From: Arthrobotrys musiformis
Taxonomy: Eukaryota > Ascomycota > Orbiliomycetes > Orbiliales > Orbiliaceae
Length of the DNA: 64,000 bases
Assembly: GCA_036971715.1 (NCBI GenBank)
Contig: JAVHJL010000005.1
Coordinates: 1,860,001 to 1,924,000 of the forward strand
Direction of reading: 5' to 3'
Positions 33,723 to 44,871 of this stretch are shown here, piece by piece; positions within the stretch are counted from its first letter, which is position 1, and every line of letters starts with the position of its first letter. The position numbers were made by a program, and so were the translations under genes. The notes beneath the pieces are model-generated. The model ran no database searches and was not told the DNA's origin. It worked only from the letters and a program-made list of their open reading frames with translations.

Positions 33723-35010
33723 CTTGGATTTATAACATCTGTGGGACCACTTTTTACTCACCGCAGTGTTCTTCGATTTTGAATTTTTGTTATATATGAT
33801 TTTGTTTTTCTGGGGGTGTATTGTCGTAATTATGTGGATGTGTTTTACGTTTATTTGTCTAGCCTCTTAGGAGTTTGATTTCTCTTGGATTCTTCTGTAT
33901 TATATTTTGGGATACCCTAGCTTCACGGGCTTCTTTTCGAGTTAGATCTAACAAACTAATTAGTGTATTTGGTTGGACTAATGGTACATATATTTCAAAA
34001 ACGTGGACCTACAATGACTTATTCAATTGGGCCCTTCCGCGGCATAGCTAGGTTTTAGTCGGTCTCGAGTATTTACACCGGACACCGGAGAGCCCAAATC
34101 CTCTCGTAATACAGGTATACGTACCACAAATATTTGCCCTATATATATAGTTGTATATTTGTATTTATAAATGTAGTCGGAGTAACGGGACGAATAAGCG
34201 TAAAAAGGAAGACACGAATTGCCCGTTTGCAATAGAACATATAGGTGATTACTATTCCGCCTCCTCGTCAAACTCAACTGCCGAACATGATAGAACCTAC
34301 CACCAGCACTACTATACTGACTAATGATTTACAAATCTCGTAAAATACGTATACTATATTATAAGCTTCTCGTTAGGTTAACTTAACGAAAAATACCGTA
34401 CATCGTCGTTATAAAGCGGGCCGGGTGCACTGAATTCTCGTTTATCGGCAGGAATAAAACGCAGTAGTAGACATGGGTTTTCGGTATCGGCCGATATAAA
34501 CTACAATTCCAAGGGGGTGAAGTTATAGTTTTACATATTGGAGGCTCCTTTTCAACCGTTATTCCGGGGAATTCACAAGGATTGTGGATTTTTAGTAGTG
34601 GGAATCGCAAGGATACGAGTCATTCGTATAGGCAATGGGAAAGCCGGCAACCGGTTATCCTGGCTACATTCCTAACGCTGACCGGTTGTAAAGTTCCCGA
34701 TAACGTGGTATGGCGGGATATATACTATTTACCCCGCAGGTCCAGGAAATAGTTAAATGGTTCTATAAACTTATTTTCTAGAGTACTTCGACGGTATTGA
34801 GGTACCAATCAATGTATGCATCTGAGCTTGCTCGAGTAAATATAAAGGCTAGCACTATGCAGTACTGTAGTAGTATTAGGTAGAGAGCTATATATAAGTC
34901 GCGGATTTCCTATTGAATTCGAATTTTCCTTGATGGACACGCCATATACCCAACATACCTCGTGAGCTCATAATCTTACTATAGCTGTATTCGGATCCTA
35001 TAGTGATAAA
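33723..35010. other. AT-rich intergenic region
   Basis: About 1.3 kb with many TATA runs (for example 34140-34160) and no convincing gene. It presumably holds the Kelch gene terminator and the CVNH gene promoter. Confidence 0.4.
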
Positions 35011-35968
35011 ATGGTTCGCAAGTCATCCTTATTCCTCGTGGCTAGCTGGTTTGCTGCAGTACAAGCTACCATTAGCAGCCAATGCATCAACATTAGACTC
35101 CAGAATAGGTGGCTAGTCGGAGATTGCCTCACTGGCTCTGGGGGGGCCAGGATTGAAAGCTCTGTCTATCTCCAGAATAGGATTGCAAACCATGAAGGCG
35201 TCCTCGAGGTACTATACTTACCGTTCCTCTTCATGACTATGGCCGTCATGTTTGAGAACGAATCAGCTATGCTAATACGATAATCGACTTGAAGTGGGTA
35301 GTGAATGGGAACTTTGCCGCGAGCTGTATCGAATGCTCGCTTTCTACTTCTTCAGTTATCACGTTGAACTGCAAATGCAAGCCAACATGGGGCCAACATG
35401 TGCCTGCCTCGATAGTTCTCGGTAGGTGGCGAATCGGAGTCTTCCCCCCCCTTTCGACCCTGAGCAAGTATCTTTTGGTTGATCTGACCGCAATATTATC
35501 AATATAGACGAGCATATTGCCGTATACAACGGCTTCCTCCTCTCCGATCTAAGCGGTACACCAACGCCACCGGCAGTCGTTAGTTCGATCCACCTCCCCG
35601 AAGATCCCAGCTGGAAATTTGTGTACGCAAATACCTCCTGCTACTCCGATAACGCCGGGACTTGTCCGTCACCAACGGTCGGTAACGGTCTTACCTGCTC
35701 TGCCGGTGGGACTTCGGTCAGTGCGAGTGACGGTGTCTCCAACTGCTTTGCCTTCCGATGGCCAGTTTCTTTCCCCGTTTGGGTGACTTTTGGGTCACTT
35801 CAGGTCACTGCACCGAGTGGAGCGTTCAGGTTCAATGTTTATGATACTGTGGATTGTAGTGGAGGGGTTAAGGGGACTGTTGAGCCCGGTGAACTGGGGA
35901 CTTGTAAGGCTTTCAATACGCAGATGCTCGCGTTTAGCGCGGTGCCCCTGTGGAATGGTCAGACTTAG
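35011..35968 (+). CDS. Secreted CVNH (cyanovirin-N homology) lectin with C-terminal extension
   Basis: Three exons, 35011-35208, 35295-35421 and 35508-35968 (both introns 86 bp), give 261 residues. A signal peptide (M-V-R-K-S-S-L-F-L-V-A-S-W-F-A-A-V-Q-A, about 1-20) precedes one CVNH domain (about 22-128). It is marked by S-S-Q-C-I-N-I-R-L-Q-N-R-W-L, V-Y-L-Q-N-R-I-A-N-H-E-G, N-G-N-F-A-A-S-C and D-E-H-I-A-V-Y-N-G-F-L. CVNH domains bind high-mannose glycans. A second half of about 130 residues has six or more cysteines in a beta-rich, G/S/T-rich sequence that is not recognised; it may be a second binding or wall-association module. The intron positions are fixed by the unbroken CVNH pattern. 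Confidence 0.9.
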
Positions 35969-36817
35969 GTATATATCTATACGACAATTTTACTCATATT
36001 ATATCCTTATGGATACCTCTTTCCAAATCAGGGGCATGTTAGCAGGGGGTATGCAAACGGTCAGCGTACGTCGTATACGTATACGTACTTAAGTACCCAT
36101 ACTTGGAAAGGCTTCCGGAGCACACGTCTCGCTTCTTGGTCCCCGTAGCGTGTTCTTTCACTACTTCCATTTCTGGAGAGTCATTCAGTCTCATGTGCTT
36201 TTAATACAATTTATATATTTATTGAATATATATAATGCTTATTGAGGACTGAATGGTTGAGTAGTTGGAGCGGTTCGGCTGTGAATGAGCCGTTTCAGGG
36301 AATCCTAATTCAAATATTCCATATCCTAGTTTTAAAAGAAATGTCAGAAATTGTATCGATACTAGTTCATGGTACCAAAGCAAGACACAAATATTGCGGA
36401 ACAATAATGGGATGTTGATTAGTGTGTATAGAGTAGATTGATATTTAATAAAGGAAATAAGACAACAAGGGACATCAATAGTGAAAAGGATATAACTTGA
36501 AAAGATTGTATGTTATGCAGACATTTGCCTGATAAATTTAAAGGAAATAAGCCTGTAAAGAAACTTTAGCGGAATGGGAGATAGGGTTACAGATGAATTT
36601 ATGTCTGTGCAGACATATGTATCACATAGTAAGAGATAAAATAAGGAAGGGCCTGATTTGTGGTCAGAAACAGCTTGGTAATACAAATGTATAAAGATCC
36701 CGTACGAAAAACGGGCAACGAGACTAGTACCGGCTGGCCCCGTACCAATAACGGCCGGTTGCCTGTTTATGTTATCGGAGTGTGCTCCAGCAGCACCCAG
36801 GAATCCAAAGTCCGTAC
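35969..36817. other. AT-rich intergenic region
   Basis: About 850 bp between the stops of the CVNH gene (+) and the YTH gene (-). No ORF with family signal, repeat array or RNA gene was seen. Confidence 0.35.
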
Positions 36818-37849
36818 TTAGTTAGTTAGGTGTGTTTGCTGCTCCCATTCTTCCGCTGAGAATGCCTTTAAAAGCTCATATGCTGATGGTGCGGAGATCT
36901 CAGTCCCATCATAGCATGCAATAGCTCTCCAGTTAGGTGTTTTAGCTGACACTGGAACATTTTTTACCCTCGCAAACGGTAGCTCGGTCAAGCAAATCCA
37001 GTTGAGAGCATACCGGCTAGACATAGGTATATCTAAGTCAGATTCCTCGAGTGGCAGGCCTATCTTATATTTCAAGGTTCTGATTACTCACCCTTCCCAG
37101 ATATCCTCCTCCCAATCTTCATCCGTGTTCTCCCAGTCTACTCTACTTGCCATCCTAGCAACGCCATAGAATCTCTGCGATCCTACAAGCGAAAATATGA
37201 GTACCACGTTTCCTGCCGTTTGTAAGTACCCCTTTTCAACTATTTTGTTCTTCCGAGGACCAGATGTCCAGGTACTTAGAGCAATGCTAGTTTCGCTATC
37301 TAACACGCTAGTCGACCTCATGACGTAGTATTTAGCCTGTAAAACAATAGTTATATGTTAGAGACCAGCTCATGAAGGTTTTTTTTTTTTCTTTTTTTTT
37401 CCCATAAAGTTTGGCACCGAAGATCCTACTTTTTCCAATTGTATTTCTCGAAAGGCGGGAAGGAGAACACTCGTATCAAATGAGTTGCCGGCGTAGGCGG
37501 TGAGAGAAGACTGGGTCCCGATATCTGTTAATAGTGGTGACAGTACCTCAGTCGTAGACAGTAACATTGGTGAGGCCGCACGAATGATGGTGGGTTGCTC
37601 AGATCTTAGATTTGTCGACTCCATAGGGACTCTATGTTCGATAAATAATTTTTATTAGTCCACATAGACCGGTATATAGCTGCCCATAGGTTAAATCTGG
37701 TCCACTTACGGATCATCCGAACTCATTTCTACTGTCTTAAGTTGCTCGGCGATGCTTGGGGCTGAAAATGCTCCGGATGGTGAAGATGCCATCGTTATAT
37801 CTACTCCATCTCGAGGGACTTGGTTCCTAAGGGCAGCATCAAGTACCAT
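36818..37849 (-). CDS. YTH domain protein (m6A-RNA reader type)
   Basis: Exons 37710-37849, 37430-37631, 37092-37336 and 36818-37016 give 261 residues. The C-terminal half is a YTH domain beginning A-K-Y-Y-V-M-R-S (115-122), with I-F-S-L-V-G-S-Q-R-F-Y-G-V-A-R-M in the centre. The three tryptophans that form the m6A aromatic cage in human YTHDF proteins are matched by W137 (S-T-W-T-S), W189 and W194 (D-W-E-E-D-I-W-E-G). The N-terminal 114 residues are S/T/P-rich. The chosen ATG (37849) lies two bases after the stop codon of the upstream kinase ORF on the same strand; another Met (in T-M-A-S-S-P) follows about 20 codons later. A single kinase-YTH protein cannot be formed with any good splice pair I could find. 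The intron near 37380-37400 contains long T/A runs that could hide sequencing error. Confidence 0.85.
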
Positions 37850-37851
37850 AA

Positions 37852-39062
37852 TTAATTGTTAAATGTTGGAGCCAGCAGAACGGTGTAGAAGCTGGCTTGC
37901 GAATTTCCCGAGGATCCTAATTCCGTTATCCATTGATGTGATAGAATAGCAGCAGCTTTTAGGCGACGAGCAGGATCTGGGATTAACAGACCCTGTATAA
38001 AATCTCGACAAGAGGCCGAAAGACTTATACGTGAGGCGTCGCTATCAAGATCGAGCGGCATATCTCCTTTAACATAGCTCAAAAGATCGCCCATATAGCG
38101 GAACAATCTACGACGTAGCAATAGCTCTACAGTAATGACTCCGACGGCCCAGATGTCGATAGCGACGGAAAATTCCCTAACAGGGACTATACGTAGGACT
38201 TCAGGTGCTACATACCCAGGCGTACCAATCTCTGTAATGCGAGTATCATCTTCTACGCCTTGTTTGCATATTCCAAAGTCCGCGAGTTTTACAATCCATA
38301 CTGGAGACCGAGTCCAGACGAGTATATTCTGTATAAACACGCTATGGTCAGGTATTGTCATTCAAAAGGATCACTGCCTCTTATGAGTTTAGAATTGATA
38401 ACCTATTAAGACTTACACTCGGTTTTAGATCGCGATGTGCAAATCCGCTTTCGTGCATAACGCGAATACCTTCTGATATTTGCCGTATAATCTGGCTTGT
38501 CTCGATTTCTGAGAGAGGTGGCCCCGATCCTATAACTTTTCCCAAATCGCCGAGAGGGAAAAATTCCATGGCGATGAAAATTTCATCGTTGTTCTCGAAC
38601 CAACCATGGGTATGTACGAAGTATGGAGCATACTATAGCTAGTTGTAAGCGCCTCTGCATAGTCAAATGACAAAGAGCAACTAACAAAAAGTCGCTTACT
38701 CTGGGCTCTGAGAATTGAGCTATCGCTGAAAGCTCTCTCCTATAGTCCCACCCTCTGCCTATGCCATAGGATTTCTTGACAACTTTCACTGCCCTAAATT
38801 GTGGAGCTTCCCGGTCACGATGGTGGTTCTGCCGTAACTTCTCAAATCGTACAGAGCTAGACGCGCCTACACCTATATTAGGTCCGATCTCCCATATCTC
38901 TTCCAATTCAGTAGTCTGAGGTCCTGAGTGGGAAGATGTCGATGTTTTTCTTCTATGTTTTATGCATCCCGCCAAAAATTCAGCTTCTAACTTGAGCTTC
39001 AGAACTGGTTCCGGAATCCTGGCTTCAACGGTGCCCGGTTCACTCCTTTCAAGGAATTCCAT
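37852..39062 (-). CDS. Serine/threonine protein kinase, catalytic residues complete
   Basis: Exons 38700-39062, 38417-38632 and 37852-38328 (introns 67 and 88 bp) give 351 residues. The kinase fold is complete: glycine-rich loop G-V-G-A-S-S-S-V (about 64-71), A-V-K lysine K93, alpha-C glutamate E110, catalytic loop H-R-D-L-K-P-S-N (H187, D189, K191), D-F-G (210-212), activation segment with T-P-G-Y, and A-P-E (234-236). It looks CAMK/Ca2+-calmodulin-kinase-like by the H-R-D-L-K-P/D-F-G-I-C style, with only about 20 residues after subdomain XI. The N-terminal 55 residues have no domain. It is divergent (615 bp apart) from the HeLo-like pseudokinase gene and abuts the YTH ORF. Being active is inferred from residues, not shown. 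Confidence 0.9.
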
Positions 39063-39676
39063 TAAAGACTAAATCCGCCCCGGGAGCCGGGGCTGGCTTT
39101 GGGGTGCTTCGTCGGGAGTGTGTTGAGATAATGTTGTTGATTATAGATTATTCCTATTGCCAGCATTTAAATATTTACACATTTGATGCTATTGCAGCTG
39201 GATGCTATGGATGCTATGGGATAGGTGATGCCGATCGTAAAGAAGCCGGCAAAGAATCAATTAGATGTCATAAACAGTGATAGCTAAGGCGGTGGTCCGA
39301 CAATATATAGATGATCCCTCTGGAAAAGTTTACAGCCTTGCGCACACTGTTGTTTCTGCAGCAATCACATGGATATCAGCCTGAAACCAAAAAGCCTACT
39401 GCCAAGAAGCCCACTGCGAAGTAATGCAGAGTTGGGCCGGCGAGAAGAGTTGCGGACCCACCGGCTGGCCGGTGCCACCTAGATGCACGACGCTTAAGCG
39501 CCTGGCCAAAATTACCCTTTTTCTCGGTATTGGTCAACTTGAGGGGTAAAAATCTCTCTTCCAGAAGATTTTCGAGAGCTTTATAGAAAGATAGGGAAGG
39601 ATTGCTCAAGGTTTCCTCCTTGAAGTCCGAAAGACTGGTTCTTATAATATAAGTAATTAAATTATATTACTGAGCC
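39063..39676. promoter_or_regulatory. Shared divergent promoter, kinase / HeLo-pseudokinase
   Basis: 614 bp between divergent start codons, so the two genes may be co-regulated. Three copies of the octamer GATGCTAT lie at 39185-39192, 39201-39208 and 39210-39217. A second short direct repeat, AAGCCYACTGCSAAG-like, lies about 39390-39421. Short ORFs here look non-coding. Confidence 0.55.
39185..39217 (+). repeat. Three direct copies of GATGCTAT
   Basis: The octamer occurs three times in 33 bp, spaced by 8 and 1 bases, in the middle of the divergent promoter. It is a candidate regulatory binding site; the function is inference. Confidence 0.6.
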
Positions 39677-41403
39677 ATGGCAGAGCTAGCGCTTGGAATT
39701 GTCGGGGTTACTGGTGCTGTGGACACTAGTATCAAGTAAGTAGGCTTATTAACCAGCTAGACTTGACAAGACGGCTGAGCTGCAATACAGCTAGAATTGG
39801 CTTAAAAGCTGACCTCACTGTATACTGCTGTAGACTCGCAAAATATTTGATCGAAACCTTCCGGACATACCGAGACTCCGCCCAAATCCTTGAAGAGAAG
39901 ATCGTTTTTATTGAGGCTATCTGGGTAAAAGTTGAAAGACAGCTGAACTTCCTCCGCAGTATTTCCGATTCTCTCGATCCAGAATTTGCAGAAAGCCAGT
40001 TCAAACTTGTGGGAATACTCGGTACTAAATTATACCAACTCGCATCTCGCCTCGAGAACTACACCTCCAGCTCTGGGACAGAAAGCGCATCTTTAAGACG
40101 AAAATGGGGAGAAAAATATAAGAGGATCAGGTTTTCAACGGACCTTAGAAGCGGTCTCGATATACTCGTTGATGAGCTACGAGTGTGGAGTGATCTGTTC
40201 GATCCGAGCTGGTATCATATCAGCCGTATTAGTAACAATGCGATAGATTATACTCTTTTCAAGACAGAGAGTCAAGTACCGCATCTAGATCAGAACGCGG
40301 ACCCTATTAGGAGACTAAAAACACTTCGTGCTGTGATAAACCCAGGGACAACGTTTCCGGATGCCGGCTACAAAGCCCCACCACTAAGTTATGGGGAGGA
40401 CTCACTTGGAGCACACAACGACGAAATCATTCTATATTCCGCAGCGACAGCCATAAAAAGGACGAATTTTCGTACTCAGGGCGTATTGATCAGAGAGCGC
40501 ATCCCCTGCCCTCCTGAGACTGCTTCTCAAGTTAAATCTGACGTTGAAAGCTTAGCTCGAAGACTGCAACAAGTCGATCCTGACACATTTGGCCTCCTTC
40601 AGTGCTATGGCTTAATCAAGCATCGAGATCCAAATACGAAGGCTCTCCAAGCGATCGATGCCATATACCGAACGCCAGATACCGCAGAACCCCCAACTAG
40701 CCTCCGCCAACATCTTCTCCAGCAGCGGCCTATCAGCATCACGGCCATTGTACAACTCGCCAAGGAACTTATCAAATCTGTTAGCTACATCCACGCCTGT
40801 AACTTTGTACACAAGAACATAACACCAGAGAACATCTTGATATTCTCAAACAATCAATCTTCGCTGGGGAGGGGCTTTCTCCTAGGTTTCGATCAGTTCC
40901 GGAATGCCAACTTTCAGACGAGCTACTTTGGCGATTTTGCCTGGCACCGAAATCTCTACCGACACCCTCAGCGACAAGGACCCTTTGTTCAAGATCGATA
41001 CATAATGCAGCACGATATCTATAGCATCGGGGTCTGTCTCCTTGAAATAGGGTTATGGCAGTCGTTCGTTTGCTATCCAGACTTCATGAATGCAGACACC
41101 ACGCCCACACTAGGGGAGACAATTAGAGCAATCGGTCTGCAACTTACCAATAAAGCCTTCGAAACGAGAGATCTAGATATATTTATGCAGATAAAAGATT
41201 GCCTAGTCGCTCTAGCTAGGAGCAATTTGCCACATCGGATGGGAGACCGGTATACAGACATCGTTTTGGCATGTTTAACATGTTTAGACCTAGGGAACGA
41301 AACTTTTATGGCTGGACGAGAGCTTGAAGACGAAGACGGCATTATGATCGGAGTTCGATATATTGAGAATATATTGTTGAAGATTAACGACATATCAGTT
41401 TGA
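39677..41403 (+). CDS. HeLo-like domain fused to pseudokinase domain
   Basis: Exon 1 (39677-39735), a 98-bp intron (GTAAGT...CTGTAG) and exon 2 (39834-41403) encode 542 residues. The splice gives the family N-terminus M-A-E-L-A-L-G-I-V-G-V-T-G-A-V-D-T-S-I-K followed by L-A-K-Y-L-I-E and a helical bundle (about 1-120). This is the HeLo-like type, the HET-s/HELLP-related cell-death domain with a short hydrophobic glycine-rich N-terminal helix. From about residue 230 a protein-kinase fold follows, but the catalytic loop reads H-K-N-I-T-P-E-N (H346, N348 in place of catalytic Asp, Thr for Lys) and the D-F-G position reads G-F-D-Q (371-374). It is therefore a pseudokinase by residues. The ORF in the window started inside an intron; the ATG at 39677 is set by the HeLo pattern. 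Confidence 0.85.
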
Positions 41404-42346
41404 AATGACTGATGAGAGATAAAGCATTATTATAATTCATTATTACATTATCATCAGGAGTTAAATTCGATAGGGAGTCCGACTAAGCTCCGGACGTCGG
41501 AATGCTGTAAGCAACACAGAGGGAGTTGAAAATGCAACAGGACACTACTCCACTAGCGTCCCCTGATCGGGTCTCGGACGGTGAATTGTTTTCCAGATCG
41601 AGCAACTTGGTCCCTTACATAACTTCGAGACTTCCGAACCTGCGGCAAAGGGACAAAAGGGGGGTGGGGAAGGTGTATGAATAGAAACATGCCTGTAGAA
41701 CCTGTAACATAACTGCGACCGTTGTATATACATGTATCGAATGTTGGATGACAGTGTGGTCTGTCTGTCATATAATCCCGTGATCCCACAGTCGTATAGC
41801 CAGTCCGAACAGCGACTTCCTTAACGGGCCCTTCAAGGCTCCCGGTTCGCACGGCTCATTTTAGCTTACGCGGCGGGCTGAGGCTGAAAAGGCTTAAATA
41901 CGATTGCCCATTCAGGTTTCGAATAACTGTTTTGGATGGATTTTAACAGGGGGCCAGTCTGCATACATAGCCATCCTTGGGATCTGGGATTTTCACAGGT
42001 AACCTTGCCTGCTGAACTACACCGGTACCACATACACTCTTACTCAGCCTGGTGGGCCTCGGTGCGAAGCTTCTTTTCCTCCCGTCTCCATATCTTTATT
42101 CTATCTTCATCTTACATACTTAATACTTCCTTCCTTCCTTCCACCGAATGGCTCGCTGAATAGACGTTCCTTTTTTGGGGGTTTCTTTTTTATCCTTTCG
42201 CGACACGTTTTGTATGCAGCCTGTGATTGTTTGCCTCGACTTCAACACGACCAACACTTTCGCCCTTTTCCCAGCTTCGGCGCTGCAAGCAGCTGTGGCC
42301 AAAAGGAGTCTCGACTCCTTCGCACCCTCCAAATAGAACCTCGACA
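41404..42346. other. Intergenic promoter region of GT32 gene
   Basis: About 940 bp upstream of the glycosyltransferase. Pyrimidine-rich leader sequence with a TTCC repeat (42126-42140) precedes the start. No gene was seen. Confidence 0.4.
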
Positions 42347-44218
42347 ATGGACAAGCTCGACTCTCAACGGCCGGCGGCGAGGGCCCTTCAGACTGTCCGT
42401 AATCTCCTCCTCGCCGTAGCCGTCTACACCATCCTCACCGCCGTCCTCCAATTCTTCTTCTACGGCAGCCTGACGTCAACCCATCCTCCAAAACCTGTCA
42501 ATCCACACTCTTCTTCCTCATCATCCACCGATCCCTCCAATGGCTCGAAATCTTCCAACGGCTATGCCAATCTCCGGCCGGACTCCCTCGTCGTCGCTAA
42601 CGATGCATACATGGGCCAACGTCCACACGTAGACACATACGCGAACTTCACCCGTCTCGTAGACGTCTGCCGAGGCAGCATCCAAAGCCTGGAACGTATG
42701 AAGTACGTCTACGACTGCATGCAATACCTCATCGAACGTAAAGACGACTACTACTACATCCCTGCCGAGAATGCACCGTCCACCGGATATCCTTCTTACG
42801 TCCCGTCATCGGTGAATGATATCGGAACCTGCAATGGTCCTGTTATCCCGTATCATATTTGGTGGAGTGGGAAGTGTACGTGGAGAGTGGAGTTGTTCAT
42901 CAAGAGTTACTTTCATTCGCAGAATTTGCCGTGTTCGAGGTTGAATCTGTGGTTGGATGTTGACGTTAATCCCAATGCTGTCGAAGAGATGATGCGTGAT
43001 CCTGGGTTTGTAAGGTTCTTGCCGTTGGTTAAGAGGGGGGATATTAGACTCAGAGAGTGGAAGTTTCCCGCTAGAGTGCTCCTCAAGCAGGCTAATGATG
43101 GTGAAGGCAATGGGAAGATTATCAAATTGGGAGATGGAGCTTATATCGATGAAGTTGGGAATGAATGGTTGGAGTTTTCGACTAGAAAGATGACTTTCTT
43201 GCCTGTAGCGGTTTCCGATGCTGTTAGATTTGTCGTGCTGCATTACGAGGGTGGTGTTTACTGTGATATGGACAATGTTCTTCTGAGAGGTAAGTTGCTC
43301 TAACGGCTTCCGATTTGATATATATGAATGGTTTGGAAGCTAATTTATGAGGACAGATCTCCGACCGCTTCTTATCCCCCCAAACCATGGCTTTGCAGAA
43401 CGATGGGGCTGGTACGAAGGACCTTGGGATTACAATACCGCAATCATGTCCCTCCACCCCAATTCGTCGCTCTCCCAGCATTTCCTCAAAGGCGCAGTGA
43501 AGATGGGCATCAATTTCCATCCATATATTATCGGTCGACTCGTTTATAAAGACGGTAGAGGCGAGGAGTTCACGATGTTCGAAGACGGCTTTTTCGACCC
43601 TATTTGGGGCCAGTTCAATACCCCCGGAGTAACGAGGTGTACCGTTCCATGTTTGGAGAACTACGGACAGGCGTTTTTGGGTAGGAAAAATGCGATTCCA
43701 AAGGATTGGAAGGCGTACGATGGTCCGAGAATCGAGGAGGTCCCCGGTGGGGTCAGAGGCAACGATGCTGGTAGGAATTCAGATGGCAGCAAGAATACGG
43801 GACGTTCCTCGGACGATTCGGATTGGAATGATAAGAGGAGGCGCCGAAAGCGTGGTCTCGCCGAAGAAGCATATTACGATCAGGAAGCACGTGCGGCGGT
43901 TGGACTCGCACCGGGCTATGATATTGACAAGGATCCTTATCCACCGAACAACCGGACGCTGGAGAACTTTTTCAAGGGCGCCTATGCGTACCATATCCAT
44001 AATCAGGTATGTACAGATCCCAAATAAAGGTATTGACGTAGGGTTTCTAATCTAACGGTGTCAAATAGTGGGCTAAGCACCCCGAACCGAACTCTTGGCT
44101 CGATGTAGTTCGGAGGACCCACGACGGGTTCTTGAACGGCAACAGAGTCAACATGTACGGCGAGAAATGGAATGGTCCGCAACTGCCGTCCTACACCCCA
44201 TTCCCAGAGTTCAATTAG
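42347..44218 (+). CDS. GT32-like Golgi glycosyltransferase (type II membrane protein)
   Basis: Exons 42347-43289, 43357-44006 and 44069-44218 give 580 residues. A short cytosolic tail precedes one N-terminal signal-anchor helix (about 18-40, L-L-L-A-V-A-V-Y-T-I-L-T-A-V-L), then an S-rich stem and a catalytic domain. Key motifs are I-P-Y-H-I-W-W, and D-x-D (D307-M-D309) in G-G-V-Y-C-D-M-D-N-V, followed by G-W-Y-E-G-P-W-D-Y-N-T-A-I-M. This fits the GT32/OCH1-type family that transfers sugars from nucleotide-sugars in the Golgi with a divalent cation at D-x-D. The acceptor and sugar are unknown. The TTG-led frame upstream is not used. A lysine/arginine-rich disordered loop (G-R-N-S...K-R-R-R-R-K-R) interrupts the C-terminal half. 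Confidence 0.85.
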
Positions 44219-44871
44219 ACCTCTGTTCAATCCAGGGCCTCGTCTCTTCTGGCATTTTGTTGATTTTTGGTTACATTGCGGAGTGTCTGGATATAGCGCT
44301 CTATATTTTATGCTCTGTTTTTTTTAGTTATTCCAGCGTTTAGAGTCACTCGCTCTTGGCTATTTTGCGGTTGCGTTAGCTGGTATGCGCGCTACATATA
44401 CCGCATTCGCTTTATACTACAGGGAATTTTAATGGCGGGTAATCAAGTGGTTAGGTAGGTAGGTTAGAAGGAAACATGAATTTATGAATCATGGCCTGAC
44501 GATGGTTCGGTTGGTACTATTTGTTCAAGATGGGTTGGAGGAAGAGGGGGATCGATGGGGCAGAGCCAGCATCTTGGATCATTCGTTTCTTGCATAGAGT
44601 ATTATATTACTACATTTAACAAATTTATTAATAGCAGCTAGTTGAAAAAAAAAGGATTTAAAATATGTATATTGAATTGAATGCTACCTATTGGGATATC
44701 TAATGCTTTTTATCTTTGCTCTTGGAAACCTGTATAGAACGCCTGGATAAAACGCCGGTGAATGCAGTTGGTGATACAATAACTCCCTTCCCTGCTCTAT
44801 AAACGCCTTAATAGGTAGGTAATTGGGTCTATAAAAGGAACCCTCCCGTAATATCTTTGTCCATGTTTTTA
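44219..44871. other. Convergent 3' region, GT32 / Vps71
   Basis: About 650 bp between converging stops. It is AT-rich with no gene seen. Confidence 0.35.

Noticed and set aside
37704..38328. A single spliced kinase-YTH fusion gene
   Set aside because: No GT...AG pair that removes the TAA at 37852-37854 gives correct phase, the only candidate donors are non-consensus, and the YTH frame has its own upstream stop; kept as two ORFs.
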